Positions 9,171 through 18,204 of a stretch of DNA of 64,000 bases are shown one piece after another. A model generated the notes under the pieces. The model had not been told where the DNA came from. It worked only from the letters and a program-made list of their open reading frames with translations, and did no database searches. The translations under genes were made by a program, and so were the position numbers. Each line of letters starts with the position of its first letter. Position 1 is the first letter of the stretch. The stretch is from a bacterium. Its GTDB lineage: Bacteria > JAJRZV01. The DNA lies in contig JAJRZV010000050.1 of assembly GCA_024275095.1 (NCBI GenBank), positions 1 to 64,000 of the forward strand, in the 5' to 3' direction.

Positions 9171-10481
9171 ATGAACGGCGCACTCAATATCACTAAAATC
9201 CCGGAACTGAGACGCCGCCTTCTTATGACAGCATTTATGCTGGCCATCTACAGACTCGGTGTATTTATCCCTACTCCTGGTATAGATACCGCTGTTCTTG
9301 GAGAGTTCTTCCAGCGTGCAGAGGGTACACTTTTTGGTCTTATTAATATGTTTTCTGGCGGGGCTCTCAGGAATTTTTCAATTTTCGCTTTGGGAATTAT
9401 GCCTTACATTTCGGCCACCATCATCATGCAACTTTTAACAGCGGTGTTTCCTGCACTTGAGGAGTTGCAGAAAGAAGGAGAGGTGGGAAGAAAGAAAATT
9501 ACCCAGTACTCTCGATACCTTACCGTTGGTTTATGTATTTTCCAGGGATTTTTTATTGCTGTGGGACTTGAGCGCATGGAGGGTCCTGGAGGCCAGAGTG
9601 TTGTGTATCACCCTGGCTGGAATTTCCGGATTATGTCGGTCATTACTCTTACCACAGGCACTGCCTTCCTCATGTGGCTTGGAGAGCAGATTACCGAGAG
9701 GGGTATCGGTAATGGTATATCACTTTTGATTTTCGCAGGGATTGTGGCCCGAATGCCCTCGGCAACGGTAAATGTGTTCAGAATGATCCGTGCAGGGGAG
9801 CTGAGTCTGTTTACATTAATATTCCTGTTCCTTTTCATGGTATTGGTAGTTGCTGTGATTGTGTTTATGGAAAGAGCTCACCGACGCATTCCTGTACAAT
9901 ATGCAAAACGTGTTATTGGCAGAAAGGTTTACGGAGGCACCAGTACTCATCTGCCATTAAAGGTTAATCCCGCAGGAGTGATTCCGCCAATATTTGCTTC
10001 TTCGTTATTGATGTTTCCCATGACCATTGCCAATTTTGGGGATTTTAAATGGCTGGAGTGGTTTCGGGTATATTTTTATCCAGGAAAACCCGTGCATGAC
10101 ATTCTGTATGTTGTTCTCATCATATTTTTTACCTATTTTTACACAGCGGTAATATTTAACCCCGTGGATGTTGCAGATAATCTGAGGAAATACGGAGGCT
10201 TTATCCCGGGTATTCGTCCCGGCAAGAGTACTGCTGATTACATTGACAGAGTGCTTTCTCGGATTACTCTATGGGGTGCATTGTACCTTTCGGCTGTGTG
10301 TGTGCTTCCGTTCTTTCTCATTAACGCGTTTAATGTGCCTTTCTATTTCGGTGGTACGGCACTTCTCATTGTCGTGGGTGTGGCCATGGATACGATGCAG
10401 CAGATAGAAGCTCATCTCATCATGCGAAATTACGAGGGCGTGATAAAGAAAACACGTGTAAGAGGGAGGAGAGGACTATAA
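9171..10481 (+). CDS. secY: Protein translocase subunit SecY
   Basis: 436 aa, inner-membrane channel of the Sec system, with about ten hydrophobic helices. Motifs seen: [10 protein letters not shown] in TM1, plug region [11 protein letters not shown], the [14 protein letters not shown] segment, YTRYLTV-like [17 protein letters not shown]-like [10 protein letters not shown] and the cytoplasmic [22 protein letters not shown] loop. It is placed in the spc operon as in most bacteria. No clear ribosome binding site precedes ATG 9171. The end overlaps adk by 1 nt. Confidence 0.98.
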   Translation: MNGALNITKIPELRRRLLMTAFMLAIYRLGVFIPTPGIDTAVLGEFFQRAEGTLFGLINMFSGGALRNFSIFALGIMPYISATIIMQLLTAVFPALEELQKEGEVGRKKITQYSRYLTVGLCIFQGFFIAVGLERMEGPGGQSVVYHPGWNFRIMSVITLTTGTAFLMWLGEQITERGIGNGISLLIFAGIVARMPSATVNVFRMIRAGELSLFTLIFLFLFMVLVVAVIVFMERAHRRIPVQYAKRVIGRKVYGGTSTHLPLKVNPAGVIPPIFASSLLMFPMTIANFGDFKWLEWFRVYFYPGKPVHDILYVVLIIFFTYFYTAVIFNPVDVADNLRKYGGFIPGIRPGKSTADYIDRVLSRITLWGALYLSAVCVLPFFLINAFNVPFYFGGTALLIVVGVAMDTMQQIEAHLIMRNYEGVIKKTRVRGRRGL

Positions 10482-11134
10482 TGGCCAAAAATGTAGTGCT
10501 TCTTGGACCTCCAGGTGCGGGAAAAGGTACGCAGGCAGAGAGAATTTCAAAGAAGTATGGACTTGTTCAGCTTTCCACCGGTGATATGCTTCGTGAGGCT
10601 GTCAAGAAAGGTACGCCTCTTGGTATGCAGGCAAAATCCTATATGGACAAAGGCGAACTTGTTCCCGACGATGTGGTAATCGGTATTGTTCGGGAAAAAC
10701 TGAAAGAGCTTAAAAATGCCCCTGGAGTCCTGTTCGATGGCTTCCCGCGCACTGTTGAACAGGCTAAGGCTCTTGATTCCATGCTTGAGGAGGAGGAGCT
10801 TTCTCCTGTTATGGTCATTCAGATGGAAGTCGATGACTCAGAGATCATTGAGAGACTCACGGGAAGACGTGTTTGTGAGAAATGCGGTGCAAATTATCAC
10901 GTGAAATTCAATCCTCCACAGAAAAACGGGACATGTGATGCCTGTGGAGGTCCCTTGGTTCAGAGAGCCGATGATAATGAAGAAACAGTTAGAAATCGTT
11001 TGAAAGTATATCATCAATCTACCAGTCCACTCGTTGGATATTATCGTGAAGCAGGGAAATTGAGAGTTGTTGGTGGAAGTGGTTCCATAGATGAGGTTTT
11101 TTCCAGGATCGACAGCATCCTTTCCTCTGTATGA
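10481..11134 (+). CDS. adk: Adenylate kinase, zinc-lid type
   Basis: 217 aa. Converts AMP plus ATP to two ADP. P-loop GPPGAGKGTQA at residues 8-18, AMP site LSTGDMLREAV, FDGFPRT with the catalytic Arg, and a long LID carrying four cysteines (CEKC and CDAC) that should bind structural zinc. C-terminal Arg residues DDNEETVRNRL close the lid. Located between secY and map, a common arrangement. Overlaps both neighbours. Confidence 0.98.
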   Translation: MAKNVVLLGPPGAGKGTQAERISKKYGLVQLSTGDMLREAVKKGTPLGMQAKSYMDKGELVPDDVVIGIVREKLKELKNAPGVLFDGFPRTVEQAKALDSMLEEEELSPVMVIQMEVDDSEIIERLTGRRVCEKCGANYHVKFNPPQKNGTCDACGGPLVQRADDNEETVRNRLKVYHQSTSPLVGYYREAGKLRVVGGSGSIDEVFSRIDSILSSV

Positions 11135-11883
11135 TTGTGTTGAAGACCGAAAAGGAGTTGAAGTACATGGCAATTGCCGGGCAGGTGGTGGCTGAAGTGT
11201 TGAGAGTGGTAAGTGAAAAGGTGAGTGATGGTGTTCCTGCGAGTACCTTTGATGAGCTTGCGGAAAAAGTAACTGCCAAGATGGGAGCTGTTCCAGCCTT
11301 TAAAGGATATAGAGGTTACCCTGCTTCAATATGTGTCTCTGTAAATGACGAGGTCGTTCATGGCATTCCTTCCAGGGAGAAAGTTGTTAAAGAGGGTGAT
11401 ATTGTCAGTTTTGATTTTGGTGCAATTTACCGGGGGTATTATGCCGATGCAGCGGTGACAGTGCCGGTAGGGAACATTACCGAAAGGGCCAGACGTTTGA
11501 TCCAGGTGACCGAAGAGTCATTTTGGGAGGCATTCAAGTTTATGCGGGAAGGTTACTCTGTGGGAGATATCTCAAATGTTGTCCAGAAATATGTCGAAAG
11601 TCACGGGTTTTCAGTGGTTAGAACTTTCGTAGGACATGGAATAGGGAAAAGTTTGCATGAAGAGCCTCAGGTGCCTAACTTTGGTAAAAGGGGTACGGGG
11701 CCAAGGCTTCGCAGGGGTATGACTCTCGCTGTTGAACCAATGGTTAACGAGGGACACTGGCGTGTAAAAATTGAAAAGGATGGATGGACGGCGAGGACAG
11801 AGGACGGTTCACTTTCTGCGCATTACGAGCATACAGTTGTTATCACGGATGGTGAGCCGCTTATTTTGACTAAAAAGAAATGA
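11131..11883 (+). CDS. map: Methionine aminopeptidase type I
   Basis: 250 aa cytosolic metalloprotease that removes initiator Met. Metal ligands appear in SFDFGAIYRGYYADAA (two Asp), GHGIGKSLHEEP (His), VEPMVNEG (Glu) and HYEHTVVIT (Glu). No N-terminal SH3-like or zinc extension, so it is the minimal form. It overlaps the adk stop by 4 nt. A strong promoter for infA lies across its 3' end. Confidence 0.98.
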   Translation: MIVLKTEKELKYMAIAGQVVAEVLRVVSEKVSDGVPASTFDELAEKVTAKMGAVPAFKGYRGYPASICVSVNDEVVHGIPSREKVVKEGDIVSFDFGAIYRGYYADAAVTVPVGNITERARRLIQVTEESFWEAFKFMREGYSVGDISNVVQKYVESHGFSVVRTFVGHGIGKSLHEEPQVPNFGKRGTGPRLRRGMTLAVEPMVNEGHWRVKIEKDGWTARTEDGSLSAHYEHTVVITDGEPLILTKKK

Positions 11884-11894
11884 TAGGATATAAT
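11866..11894 (+). promoter_or_regulatory. Sigma-70-type promoter for infA and the alpha operon
   Basis: TTGACT (11866-11871) and TATAAT (11889-11894) are separated by exactly 17 nt: five of six matches at -35 and a perfect -10. The -35 box lies in the last codons of map, and the -10 just after its stop. Transcription would begin near 11901, ahead of the AAAGGAGG of infA. This should allow infA, rpmJ, rpsM, rpsK, rpsD, rpoA and rplQ to be expressed apart from the upstream ribosomal genes. Confidence 0.65.
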
Positions 11895-11922
11895 TGAAAG
11901 ATTAAAGGAGGATTGGGTTAGA

Positions 11923-12150
11923 TTGGCACGTAAGGATAATCTTGTTGTAGAGGGTACAGTTATTGAGCCGTTGCCGAATGCGATGTTCAGAGTGGAACTC
12001 GAGAATGGGCACAGAATTCTTGCTCATGTTTCAGGAAAAATGAGGATGTATTACATAAAAATTATGCCAGGTGACAAGGTGGTTGTAGAACTTTCCCCTT
12101 ACGACCCCAATCGTGGTCGCATTATCTACAGGGGGAGTAAGAGTTCCTGA
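11923..12150 (+). CDS. infA: Translation initiation factor IF-1
   Basis: 75 aa, TTG start at 11923 behind AAAGGAGG. It has the OB-fold signature [59 protein letters not shown], nearly invariant in the family. IF-1 blocks the A site during initiation. The non-ATG start is well supported because no other start gives the canonical N terminus (MARKDN). Confidence 0.98.
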   Translation: MARKDNLVVEGTVIEPLPNAMFRVELENGHRILAHVSGKMRMYYIKIMPGDKVVVELSPYDPNRGRIIYRGSKSS

Positions 12151-12163
12151 AAGAGGTGTTTTC

Positions 12164-12277
12164 ATGAAGGTGAGACCTTCGGTAAAACGCATGTGTAGCA
12201 AGTGTCGTATTATTCGGAGGCATGGCAGGGTAAGGGTGATATGTCCCAATCCCAAACACAAACAGCGTCAGGGTTGA
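12164..12277 (+). CDS. rpmJ: 50S ribosomal protein L36 (bL36), zinc type
   Basis: 37 aa, too short for ordinary ORF cut-offs. ATG at 12164, sequence [19 protein letters not shown], then [17 protein letters not shown] and TGA. The three cysteines plus His (C-x2-C, C-x5-H) are the zinc-binding form of L36. AGAGG lies 6-10 nt upstream. Standard position between infA and rpsM. Confidence 0.96.
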   Translation: MKVRPSVKRMCSKCRIIRRHGRVRVICPNPKHKQRQG

Positions 12278-12288
12278 AGGGGGTAAAA

Positions 12289-12657
12289 ATGGCCAGAGTG
12301 GCTGGAGTTGACATTCCTGATAACAAGAAAATCTGGGTGGCACTTACATATATTTATGGTATTGGAAAATACAGAGCGTTTAAAGTCCTGGAAATGGCTG
12401 GTGTCTCACCTGATCGCAGGACCAGAGAACTCAGCGGAGAGGAAATTGCAAAAATTAACAAGGTAATTACCGAGAACTACAAGGTAGAAGGTGACCTGAG
12501 AAAAGAAGTAACCATGAATATCAAGCGTCTTATTGATATAGGGTGTTACAGAGGGCTCCGGCATCGTCTCGGTCTTCCTGTAAGAGGGCAACGTACAAGA
12601 ACCAATGCCCGCACCCGTAAGGGTCCCAGGCGGCGCATTGGAACCAAGAAAAAATAA
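12289..12657 (+). CDS. rpsM: 30S ribosomal protein S13 (uS13)
   Basis: 122 aa from ATG 12289, which gives the canonical [14 protein letters not shown]. The longer open frame reaching back to 12202 merely runs through rpmJ. Helix-two-turn-helix region [13 protein letters not shown] and the C-terminal [27 protein letters not shown] tail that contacts P-site tRNA are clear. It ends with TAA followed by a second TAA. Confidence 0.98.
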   Translation: MARVAGVDIPDNKKIWVALTYIYGIGKYRAFKVLEMAGVSPDRRTRELSGEEIAKINKVITENYKVEGDLRKEVTMNIKRLIDIGCYRGLRHRLGLPVRGQRTRTNARTRKGPRRRIGTKKK

Positions 12658-12684
12658 TAAACGTATTGAAGGAGGAGTGCTCCT

Positions 12685-13086
12685 ATGGCTGCAAAACCCA
12701 GGCGTCGGCGAAAAGGTGGAAGAAAGAAAATAAAAAAAGTGGTGGAAGAAGCCAACGTTTACATACAGTCCACTTTTAACAATACCATCGTTACTGTAAC
12801 GGATGCAGAAGGCAATACTCTCTGCTGGTCTTCAGGAGGAGTGATTGGATATAAAGGTTCGCGCAAGGGCACACCTTTTGCTGCGCAGATGGCGGCGGAA
12901 GATGCGGCACAAAAGGCAAAAGATTTTGGAGTAAAACGCATTAAGGTGTTTGTTAAAGGCCCGGGGTCGGGTAGAGAAACAGCCATCCGGGCACTTCAGG
13001 CATCGGGACTAAAAATTACATTTATAAAGGACATCACGCCCATTCCTCACAATGGTTGTCGTCCACCGAAAAGACGGAGAGTTTAA
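12685..13086 (+). CDS. rpsK: 30S ribosomal protein S11 (uS11)
   Basis: 133 aa behind AAGGAGG. Conserved [35 protein letters not shown]-like segment, and the ending [21 protein letters not shown]11 forms part of the platform and E site. The N-terminal basic arm ([17 protein letters not shown]) is normal for the family. Confidence 0.98.
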   Translation: MAAKPRRRRKGGRKKIKKVVEEANVYIQSTFNNTIVTVTDAEGNTLCWSSGGVIGYKGSRKGTPFAAQMAAEDAAQKAKDFGVKRIKVFVKGPGSGRETAIRALQASGLKITFIKDITPIPHNGCRPPKRRRV

Positions 13087-13097
13087 AGGAGGTTTTC

Positions 13098-13727
13098 ATG
13101 GCTGTTGACCACAGTCCTGCCTGTAAAAAATGCAGAAGGGAAGGGATCAAGCTCTATCTTATAGGTACGCGCTGTTATACGGACAAGTGCGCGATGGAGC
13201 GGCGGCCTTACCCCCCGGGGCAGCATGGTCTGACGGGGCGCATCAGATTTTCGGACTATGGAGTGCGATTGAGAGAAAAGCAGAAGGTGAAACGAATTTA
13301 CGGGGTGCTGGAGAGGCAGTTCAGACTCACATTTGAAAGGGCGCGCAGGCAACGGGGAAACATCGGGGAGAATTTCCTCATTCTTTTAGAAAGGAGGCTG
13401 GATAACGTGGTGTACAGGCTGGGTTTTGCACGGTCACGGCGTGAAGCTCGTCAAATTGTAAGTCATGGCCATGTGCTCGTTAACGGTAGAAAAGTCAACA
13501 TTCCTTCCTATACGGTACGCGAGGGTGACGTGATTGAACTTGATGATAAATTGAAAAAGGTGGAGTGGCTGGAGGAGGCATTTGAACTCGCGGAACGCCG
13601 GGTGGTGTCGGAATGGCTGGAGGTGGATATAGAACGCCGCAGGGGGGTTGTCAAATCACTGCCTCGCAGGGACCACATCACCTATCCCATTAATGAAAGT
13701 TATATTGTCGAGCTTTATTCACGCTGA
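13098..13727 (+). CDS. rpsD: 30S ribosomal protein S4 (uS4), zinc-binding form
   Basis: 209 aa from ATG 13098, behind AAAGGAGG; the frame stays open upstream inside rpsK but lacks S4 sequence there. N terminus has four Cys (C-x2-C, then C-x5-C within the next 20 residues), the zinc site lost in many S4 proteins. [10 protein letters not shown], an S4 RNA-binding domain ([42 protein letters not shown]) and PRRDHI-YPI end follow. S4 nucleates 30S assembly. Tandem TGA-TAA stop. Confidence 0.98.
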   Translation: MAVDHSPACKKCRREGIKLYLIGTRCYTDKCAMERRPYPPGQHGLTGRIRFSDYGVRLREKQKVKRIYGVLERQFRLTFERARRQRGNIGENFLILLERRLDNVVYRLGFARSRREARQIVSHGHVLVNGRKVNIPSYTVREGDVIELDDKLKKVEWLEEAFELAERRVVSEWLEVDIERRRGVVKSLPRRDHITYPINESYIVELYSR

Positions 13728-13749
13728 TAACTTTTCTGGAGTTTAGAAA

Positions 13750-13755
13750 TATAAT
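13750..13755 (+). promoter_or_regulatory. Possible -10 element upstream of rpoA
   Basis: A perfect TATAAT lies in the 57-nt gap between rpsD and rpoA, the only substantial gap in the alpha operon. I see no convincing -35 box at 16-18 nt. It may give rpoA-rplQ additional transcription, or may simply be AT-rich spacer. Confidence 0.25.
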
Positions 13756-13784
13756 TGAGGGTCAGGTAAAAAGGAGGTTAAAAC

Positions 13785-14810
13785 ATGAAGGATGTGAAAA
13801 CCCTCGGGCTTGTAGTTCCAGAGATTATTAAAGTTGAAAAAAACAGTTATTCTCGAACCTATGGAAAATTTTATGCAGAGCCCCTTGAAAGGGGATTCGG
13901 TACCACTATCGGTAATGCTTTGCGTCGTATATTGCTCTCATACATAAAAGGTGCAGCGGTTACTGCGGTGAAAATTGAAGGTGCTGAACACGAGTTTACC
14001 TCTCTGCCCGGAGTATACGAGGATGTGACGGACATCATTCTCAACATCAAGCAAATTCGTATTGCTTACGACCGTGATGAAGAAAAAGAAATGAGGCTGG
14101 ATATGTCGGGAGAGGGAGAGGTGCTTGCTGGTGATATTCAACATGATGATAGCATCAGAATTGTAAATCCAGACCTTCACATTGCCACACTTGAAAAAGA
14201 TGGAAAACTTAACATTACCATGAAGGTAAAGACAGGCCGTGGGTTCATGCCCGCAGAAAGAAACAAAAGTGATGACCTTCCAGTGGGATACATTGCTATT
14301 GACTCGATTTTTTCTCCCGTAACCAAGGCTGTATTCCGTGTGGAAAACATGATGTATGCCGGGCGAGCTGACTATGACCGTTTGATACTGGAGATATGGA
14401 CAGACGGAACCGTAACCCCTGAAAGTGCGCTCAGACAGGCGAAGGATATTCTTCTGCGGCATGTGGACGTGTTTGAAAATATTGAATCAATGGAAGAGGA
14501 TGAAGGAGATCTCTACGAAAAGCAGCGTCGCGAGAAGGTGAGGCGCTTGATGAGCCACCTGCTCAAACCGGTGAGCGAACTGGAACTTTCTGTGCGCTCG
14601 GCCAATTGCTTGAAGTCGGCAGGAATCAAGCAGATTAAAGACCTGGTTGTCAAGTCTGAATACGATTTGCTTAAAACCCCTAATTTCGGCCGTAAATCCC
14701 TCAGCGAGATTAAGGATGTTCTTTCGACCATGGGTTTGAGGCTCGGAATGACCCAGGAAGAAGTGGATATTATTCTCAAAGAGGGTGAGCGGCTGGAAAT
14801 AAAGGAGTAG
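13785..14810 (+). CDS. rpoA: DNA-directed RNA polymerase subunit alpha
   Basis: 341 aa. The N-terminal dimerisation domain ([36 protein letters not shown]) and the C-terminal DNA/activator-binding domain with helix-hairpin-helix features ([27 protein letters not shown]) are both complete. It nucleates assembly of core polymerase. AAGGAGG precedes the ATG. Standard position between rpsD and rplQ. Confidence 0.98.
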   Translation: MKDVKTLGLVVPEIIKVEKNSYSRTYGKFYAEPLERGFGTTIGNALRRILLSYIKGAAVTAVKIEGAEHEFTSLPGVYEDVTDIILNIKQIRIAYDRDEEKEMRLDMSGEGEVLAGDIQHDDSIRIVNPDLHIATLEKDGKLNITMKVKTGRGFMPAERNKSDDLPVGYIAIDSIFSPVTKAVFRVENMMYAGRADYDRLILEIWTDGTVTPESALRQAKDILLRHVDVFENIESMEEDEGDLYEKQRREKVRRLMSHLLKPVSELELSVRSANCLKSAGIKQIKDLVVKSEYDLLKTPNFGRKSLSEIKDVLSTMGLRLGMTQEEVDIILKEGERLEIKE

Positions 14811-14814
14811 TGCC

Positions 14815-15351
14815 ATGCGTCATCGAAAGGGATACAAAAAACTGGGAAGACCCACCCAGCATCGAATGATGATGTTTCGGAATATGGTAACATCCCTTAT
14901 TCTCCAGGAGCGCATTGTGACAACAGTTGCCAAGGCCAAGGAAGCGCGCAAATTTGCCGACAAAATGATTACCCTTGCTAAAGACGGCTCACTGGAGTCA
15001 CGTCGCCGGGCCCATGCTTTTCTCATGCGTAAAGACGCGGTGCGTAAACTTTTTGATGAACTTGCTGAAAGATATAAGGAAAGAAACGGTGGCTACACCA
15101 GGGTTATTCGACTGGGATGGCGAAGAGGAGACGGGGCAGAACAGGCGATCCTTGAGCTGGTTGACAGGGTTGAAAAGCCCAAAAAGAAAGAGGAGAAGCC
15201 AGAAAAGAAAACTCCCAGGAAGACGAAGGTTAAAGCAAAAGCTAAGGAAAAGAAAGCAGAGGTAAAACCTGAAGAAGAGAAAAAACCTCGCGAGAGCGAG
15301 GAGAAGAAGCGGCGTCGCTGGAGATGGTTCTTTAAGAAGAAGGGCACGTAA
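14815..15351 (+). CDS. rplQ: 50S ribosomal protein L17 (bL17) with Lys-rich C-terminal extension
   Basis: 178 aa versus 115-130 in most bacteria. Residues 1-115 are a standard L17 (MRHRKGYKKLGRPTQHRMMMFRNMVTSLI, GGYTRVIRLGWRRGDGAEQAILELVD). Residues 116-178 form a low-complexity tail dominated by Lys, Glu, Pro and Arg, ending in Trp and Phe residues among Lys/Arg. The frame is clean to TAA, so the tail is real. It closes the ribosomal operon; no obvious intrinsic terminator follows. Confidence 0.95.
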   Translation: MRHRKGYKKLGRPTQHRMMMFRNMVTSLILQERIVTTVAKAKEARKFADKMITLAKDGSLESRRRAHAFLMRKDAVRKLFDELAERYKERNGGYTRVIRLGWRRGDGAEQAILELVDRVEKPKKKEEKPEKKTPRKTKVKAKAKEKKAEVKPEEEKKPRESEEKKRRRWRWFFKKKGT

Positions 15352-16455
15352 GGATTTGACTAGACTTTTTGTACACTTTTGAAAAGTACCTCCGGGATCT
15401 GGTCTCATGTATGAAAGCCTCCCATGATGTCAAGAAATAATTCGTTCAAGGTTTTTCTTAAGGGACTGTTATCACCTCTATATTTTGTTTCGGTGAATCA
15501 CTTTTTGGCTCGTATGCCATATTCACGGCAATACATGTATGCGTCCTTAGAAGGACAAGAGCATTTTATGCGGGGGAGCTTCCCAATCATTTATCGGGTT
15601 AAAAAACGAGTTTCTAAAGGCAAATAAAAGTGCATTTTTTACCCATCAAGACCTCGGGCATGCTCCGCCGGAGAAATTATATCTCATAAACCTTTCAATA
15701 TCATAAGGAGATTTTTCCTTAAGCACGAAGAAGGAAGCTTTAACAAGTTCATGAGCGAGTGCGAGGGAGGCTTTTGCGTATTCTTTGGCTTTTTCATATT
15801 TTCATAAGAGTTTTTTGCATTGGCCCGGAAAAAAGCGAAACATTTTCTCTGAAAAAATATGAGAGACCTTCTTCTCATGTGTACATCTCCTGGATAGATG
15901 TTTTACATCCTGTCACACCTGAGTCAAAGCTTATTTTCCCTGTTCACTGTGAAGAGATTTAGTGAGATAAATCTCAGCCGGAGTTATGAGCCCAGATGAT
16001 GAGCAGGGTTTTCGCCGATTAAACCCTGGAGAACCGTTCCCGGTGATACTGAATACCTCCTCGCTGCTTCTTCCACCGATAGCTTTCTTTTTAAAACACA
16101 AGCACGATCTCAAGTTTCTGCTCCAACGGTATTTCTGCTCTCCTGCCCGTGGCTCACTTCCTCCTTTGAAACTGTTTTTATTTTATCCCTGGCGGGCCAT
16201 GAACCTGCTCCGAAAGTCTCACTTATCAAATGTTCCGGTTTAGGTGAGGCAATACATCCGGCAATGTGTGAGTGGCGTGGGTCGTTGAGCATCCGGGAAT
16301 GAACGGAAACCATTGTAAGGCAGATGCCCAGTTGTAAGTAGTGACGGAGGATTTTTTGTACTTTTTCGAAAAACAGGAAGAAGTGACGCATTGCGTTGTC
16401 TCCTGAGGTTTTTATCTGGTAGTATAAAAACAACTTTTTGCGCGGGGGGTAACTT
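15352..16455. other. 1.1-kb gene-poor region
   Basis: No open frame here has a convincing product, ribosome binding site and codon pattern together. Short frames on both strands (for example 15424-15627 +, 15986-16243 +, 15931-16113 -) resemble nothing I know. The minus strand at 15646-15801 encodes what looks like the tail of a transposase. The region precedes ribBA, but the conserved FMN riboswitch core is not visible. Best read as decayed sequence, possibly an old insertion. Confidence 0.5.
15646..15801 (-). pseudogene. Possible C-terminal remnant of an IS110-like transposase
   Basis: Reading the minus strand after an in-frame TGA at 15804-15802 gives 51 residues including KAKEYAKASLALAHELVKA and then FFVLKEKSPYDIERFM. 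This resembles the helical C-terminal end of IS110/IS116/IS902-type transposases (A-x-x-LA-x-x-L-x-x-x-x-Y/F-x-x-L-K-x-x-x-x-YD). Upstream similarity seems to continue only across a frame change. No terminal repeats seen. The assignment rests on a short match from memory, so it is tentative; a decayed helical protein of another family is possible. Confidence 0.35.
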
Positions 16456-17688
16456 ATGGTTGTGGTGAGTGCAGAAGAGGCAATAGAAGAAATACGCAAA
16501 GGTAATATGGTGATTCTTGTTGACGACGAGGACCGTGAAAATGAAGGTGACCTCTGCATTGCTGCAGAAAAGGTGACACCTGAGGTTATAAATTTTATGG
16601 CCAAGTATGGCCGAGGTCTTATCTGCTTGGCCCTTACGGAAGAACGTTGCCGGGAGCTGGACCTCAAGCCAATGGTTACGGATAACACTGCTCCATTTCA
16701 GACAGCCTTTACTGTATCGATAGATGCAAGGGAAGGCACCACCACCGGAATTTCCGCTTATGATCGCGCTCTCACCATTAAAAAAGCAGTGGATCCGAAT
16801 GCCAGACCTTCGGATTTTGTACGGCCGGGTCACGTTTTTCCACTTATGGCCAGGAAAGGGGGTGTGCTGGTTCGGGCAGGTCAGACGGAAGGGTCTGTAG
16901 ATCTCGCAAGGCTTGCTGGCCTCACTCCCGCTGCGGTGATATGCGAGATTATGAAAGATGACGGCACCATGGCTCGCATGCCGGATCTGGAGAAATTTGC
17001 AAAAGGGCACGGGCTGAAGATTGTTACTATTGAAGAGATTATTCGCTATCGTCTGAAAACGGAAAAATTTGTACGTCGCGTGGTGGTATCGCGACTTCCC
17101 ACCTCAGATTACGGAGAATTCACCGTGATTGCGTATGAAAACGACATTGATACTTCCGTACACGTGGCCTTGGTGAAGGGAGAGGTTCGTGAAGATGAGC
17201 CGGTACTTGTACGCGTTCATTCTGAATGTCTTACCGGGGATGTTTTCGGCTCGTCGCGTTGTGATTGCGGCCCTCAACTGCGCAGGGCTATGGAACTTAT
17301 CGCGGAGGAAGGTAAGGGTGTTCTTCTTTACCTTCGCCAGGAAGGCAGAGGCATCGGACTTGTAAACAAACTCAAGGCCTATAATCTCCAGGATGAGGGT
17401 CTGGATACAGTGGAGGCTAACGAAAGGCTCGGTTTTCCTCCTGACCTGCGGGATTACGGTATCGGTGCCCAGATTCTCGTGGATGTGGGAGTGAGAAAGA
17501 TGAAGCTCATGACCAACAACCCGCGCAAGATCGTGGGACTGGAAGGATATGGGTTGACAGTGGTGGAGCGGGTTCCCTTGGAGGTATGTCCCACGGAAGA
17601 GAACATGAAGTATATAATTGCAAAGAAGGAGAAACTTGGTCATCTTATAGATATTGAAAGCCTGAAGAAAAAGGCTTCCAAAAAATGA
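16456..17688 (+). CDS. ribBA: Bifunctional DHBP synthase / GTP cyclohydrolase II
   Basis: 410 aa. N-terminal half (about 1-203) is 3,4-dihydroxy-2-butanone-4-phosphate synthase: [38 protein letters not shown] and H/E residues of the active site. The C-terminal half (about 205-400) is GTP cyclohydrolase II with the zinc site [18 protein letters not shown] and the [14 protein letters not shown] motifs. It supplies both early substrates of riboflavin synthesis. A G-rich ribosome binding site (GCGGGGGG) precedes ATG 16456. Followed 10 nt later by ribH; ribD and ribE are not in the window. Confidence 0.98.
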   Translation: MVVVSAEEAIEEIRKGNMVILVDDEDRENEGDLCIAAEKVTPEVINFMAKYGRGLICLALTEERCRELDLKPMVTDNTAPFQTAFTVSIDAREGTTTGISAYDRALTIKKAVDPNARPSDFVRPGHVFPLMARKGGVLVRAGQTEGSVDLARLAGLTPAAVICEIMKDDGTMARMPDLEKFAKGHGLKIVTIEEIIRYRLKTEKFVRRVVVSRLPTSDYGEFTVIAYENDIDTSVHVALVKGEVREDEPVLVRVHSECLTGDVFGSSRCDCGPQLRRAMELIAEEGKGVLLYLRQEGRGIGLVNKLKAYNLQDEGLDTVEANERLGFPPDLRDYGIGAQILVDVGVRKMKLMTNNPRKIVGLEGYGLTVVERVPLEVCPTEENMKYIIAKKEKLGHLIDIESLKKKASKK

Positions 17689-17698
17689 GGAGGTTGCG

Positions 17699-18196
17699 GT
17701 GAAAGGAGTGAACATCATAGAAGGTGGTTTTGATGCACGCGGCCTGAAGTTTTGCATTATTTCCAGCCGCTTCAATCATTTTGTCACAGACAGGCTGGTG
17801 GAGGGCGCGCTCGATGCGATTGTAAGACACGGGGGGAGGATAGAAGATGTGGATGTTGTACTTGTTCCCGGCTCGCTGGAGTTGCCTCTTGCTGCAAAGA
17901 AAGCTGCCCTGAGCGGTCGCTACGATGCAGTGGTGGCACTGGGAGCAGTGATCCGTGGTGATACGCCCCATTTCGAATACGTGGCGTCCCAGGCAGCAAA
18001 AGGGATAGCGCAGACGGCCCTGGATACAGGGGTTCCCGTGATATTTGGTGTTATCACGGCTGACGATGTCCAGCAGGCCATTGAGCGTGCAGGCACCAAG
18101 GCAGGCAACAAGGGATTCACGGCTGCAATGAATGCCATCGAAATGGCCAACGTAATGAAAAAGCTGAATACACGTAGAACAAAGAAAGGGAATTAA
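17699..18196 (+). CDS. ribH: 6,7-dimethyl-8-ribityllumazine synthase
   Basis: 165 aa, GTG start behind GAGGTTGCG. Lumazine synthase condenses the ribBA product DHBP with the pyrimidine intermediate. Motifs: SSRFNHFVTDRLVEGALDA, VPGSLELPLAAKKA, GAVIRGDTPHFEYVA (catalytic His), and VIFGVITADDVQQAIERAG. Standard size; probably a 60-mer capsid as in the family. Ends 8 nt from a convergent gene. Confidence 0.97.
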   Translation: MKGVNIIEGGFDARGLKFCIISSRFNHFVTDRLVEGALDAIVRHGGRIEDVDVVLVPGSLELPLAAKKAALSGRYDAVVALGAVIRGDTPHFEYVASQAAKGIAQTALDTGVPVIFGVITADDVQQAIERAGTKAGNKGFTAAMNAIEMANVMKKLNTRRTKKGN

Positions 18197-18204
18197 TTGT
18201 TCGT

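Noticed and set aside
16110-16455. FMN riboswitch upstream of ribBA
   Set aside because: The conserved AGGGGCGGGGTGAAA-type core and paired arms are not present in the leader.
16240-17010. 256-aa minus-strand open frame at the ribBA start
   Set aside because: Mostly antisense to the DHBP synthase domain; no motifs, no ribosome binding site.
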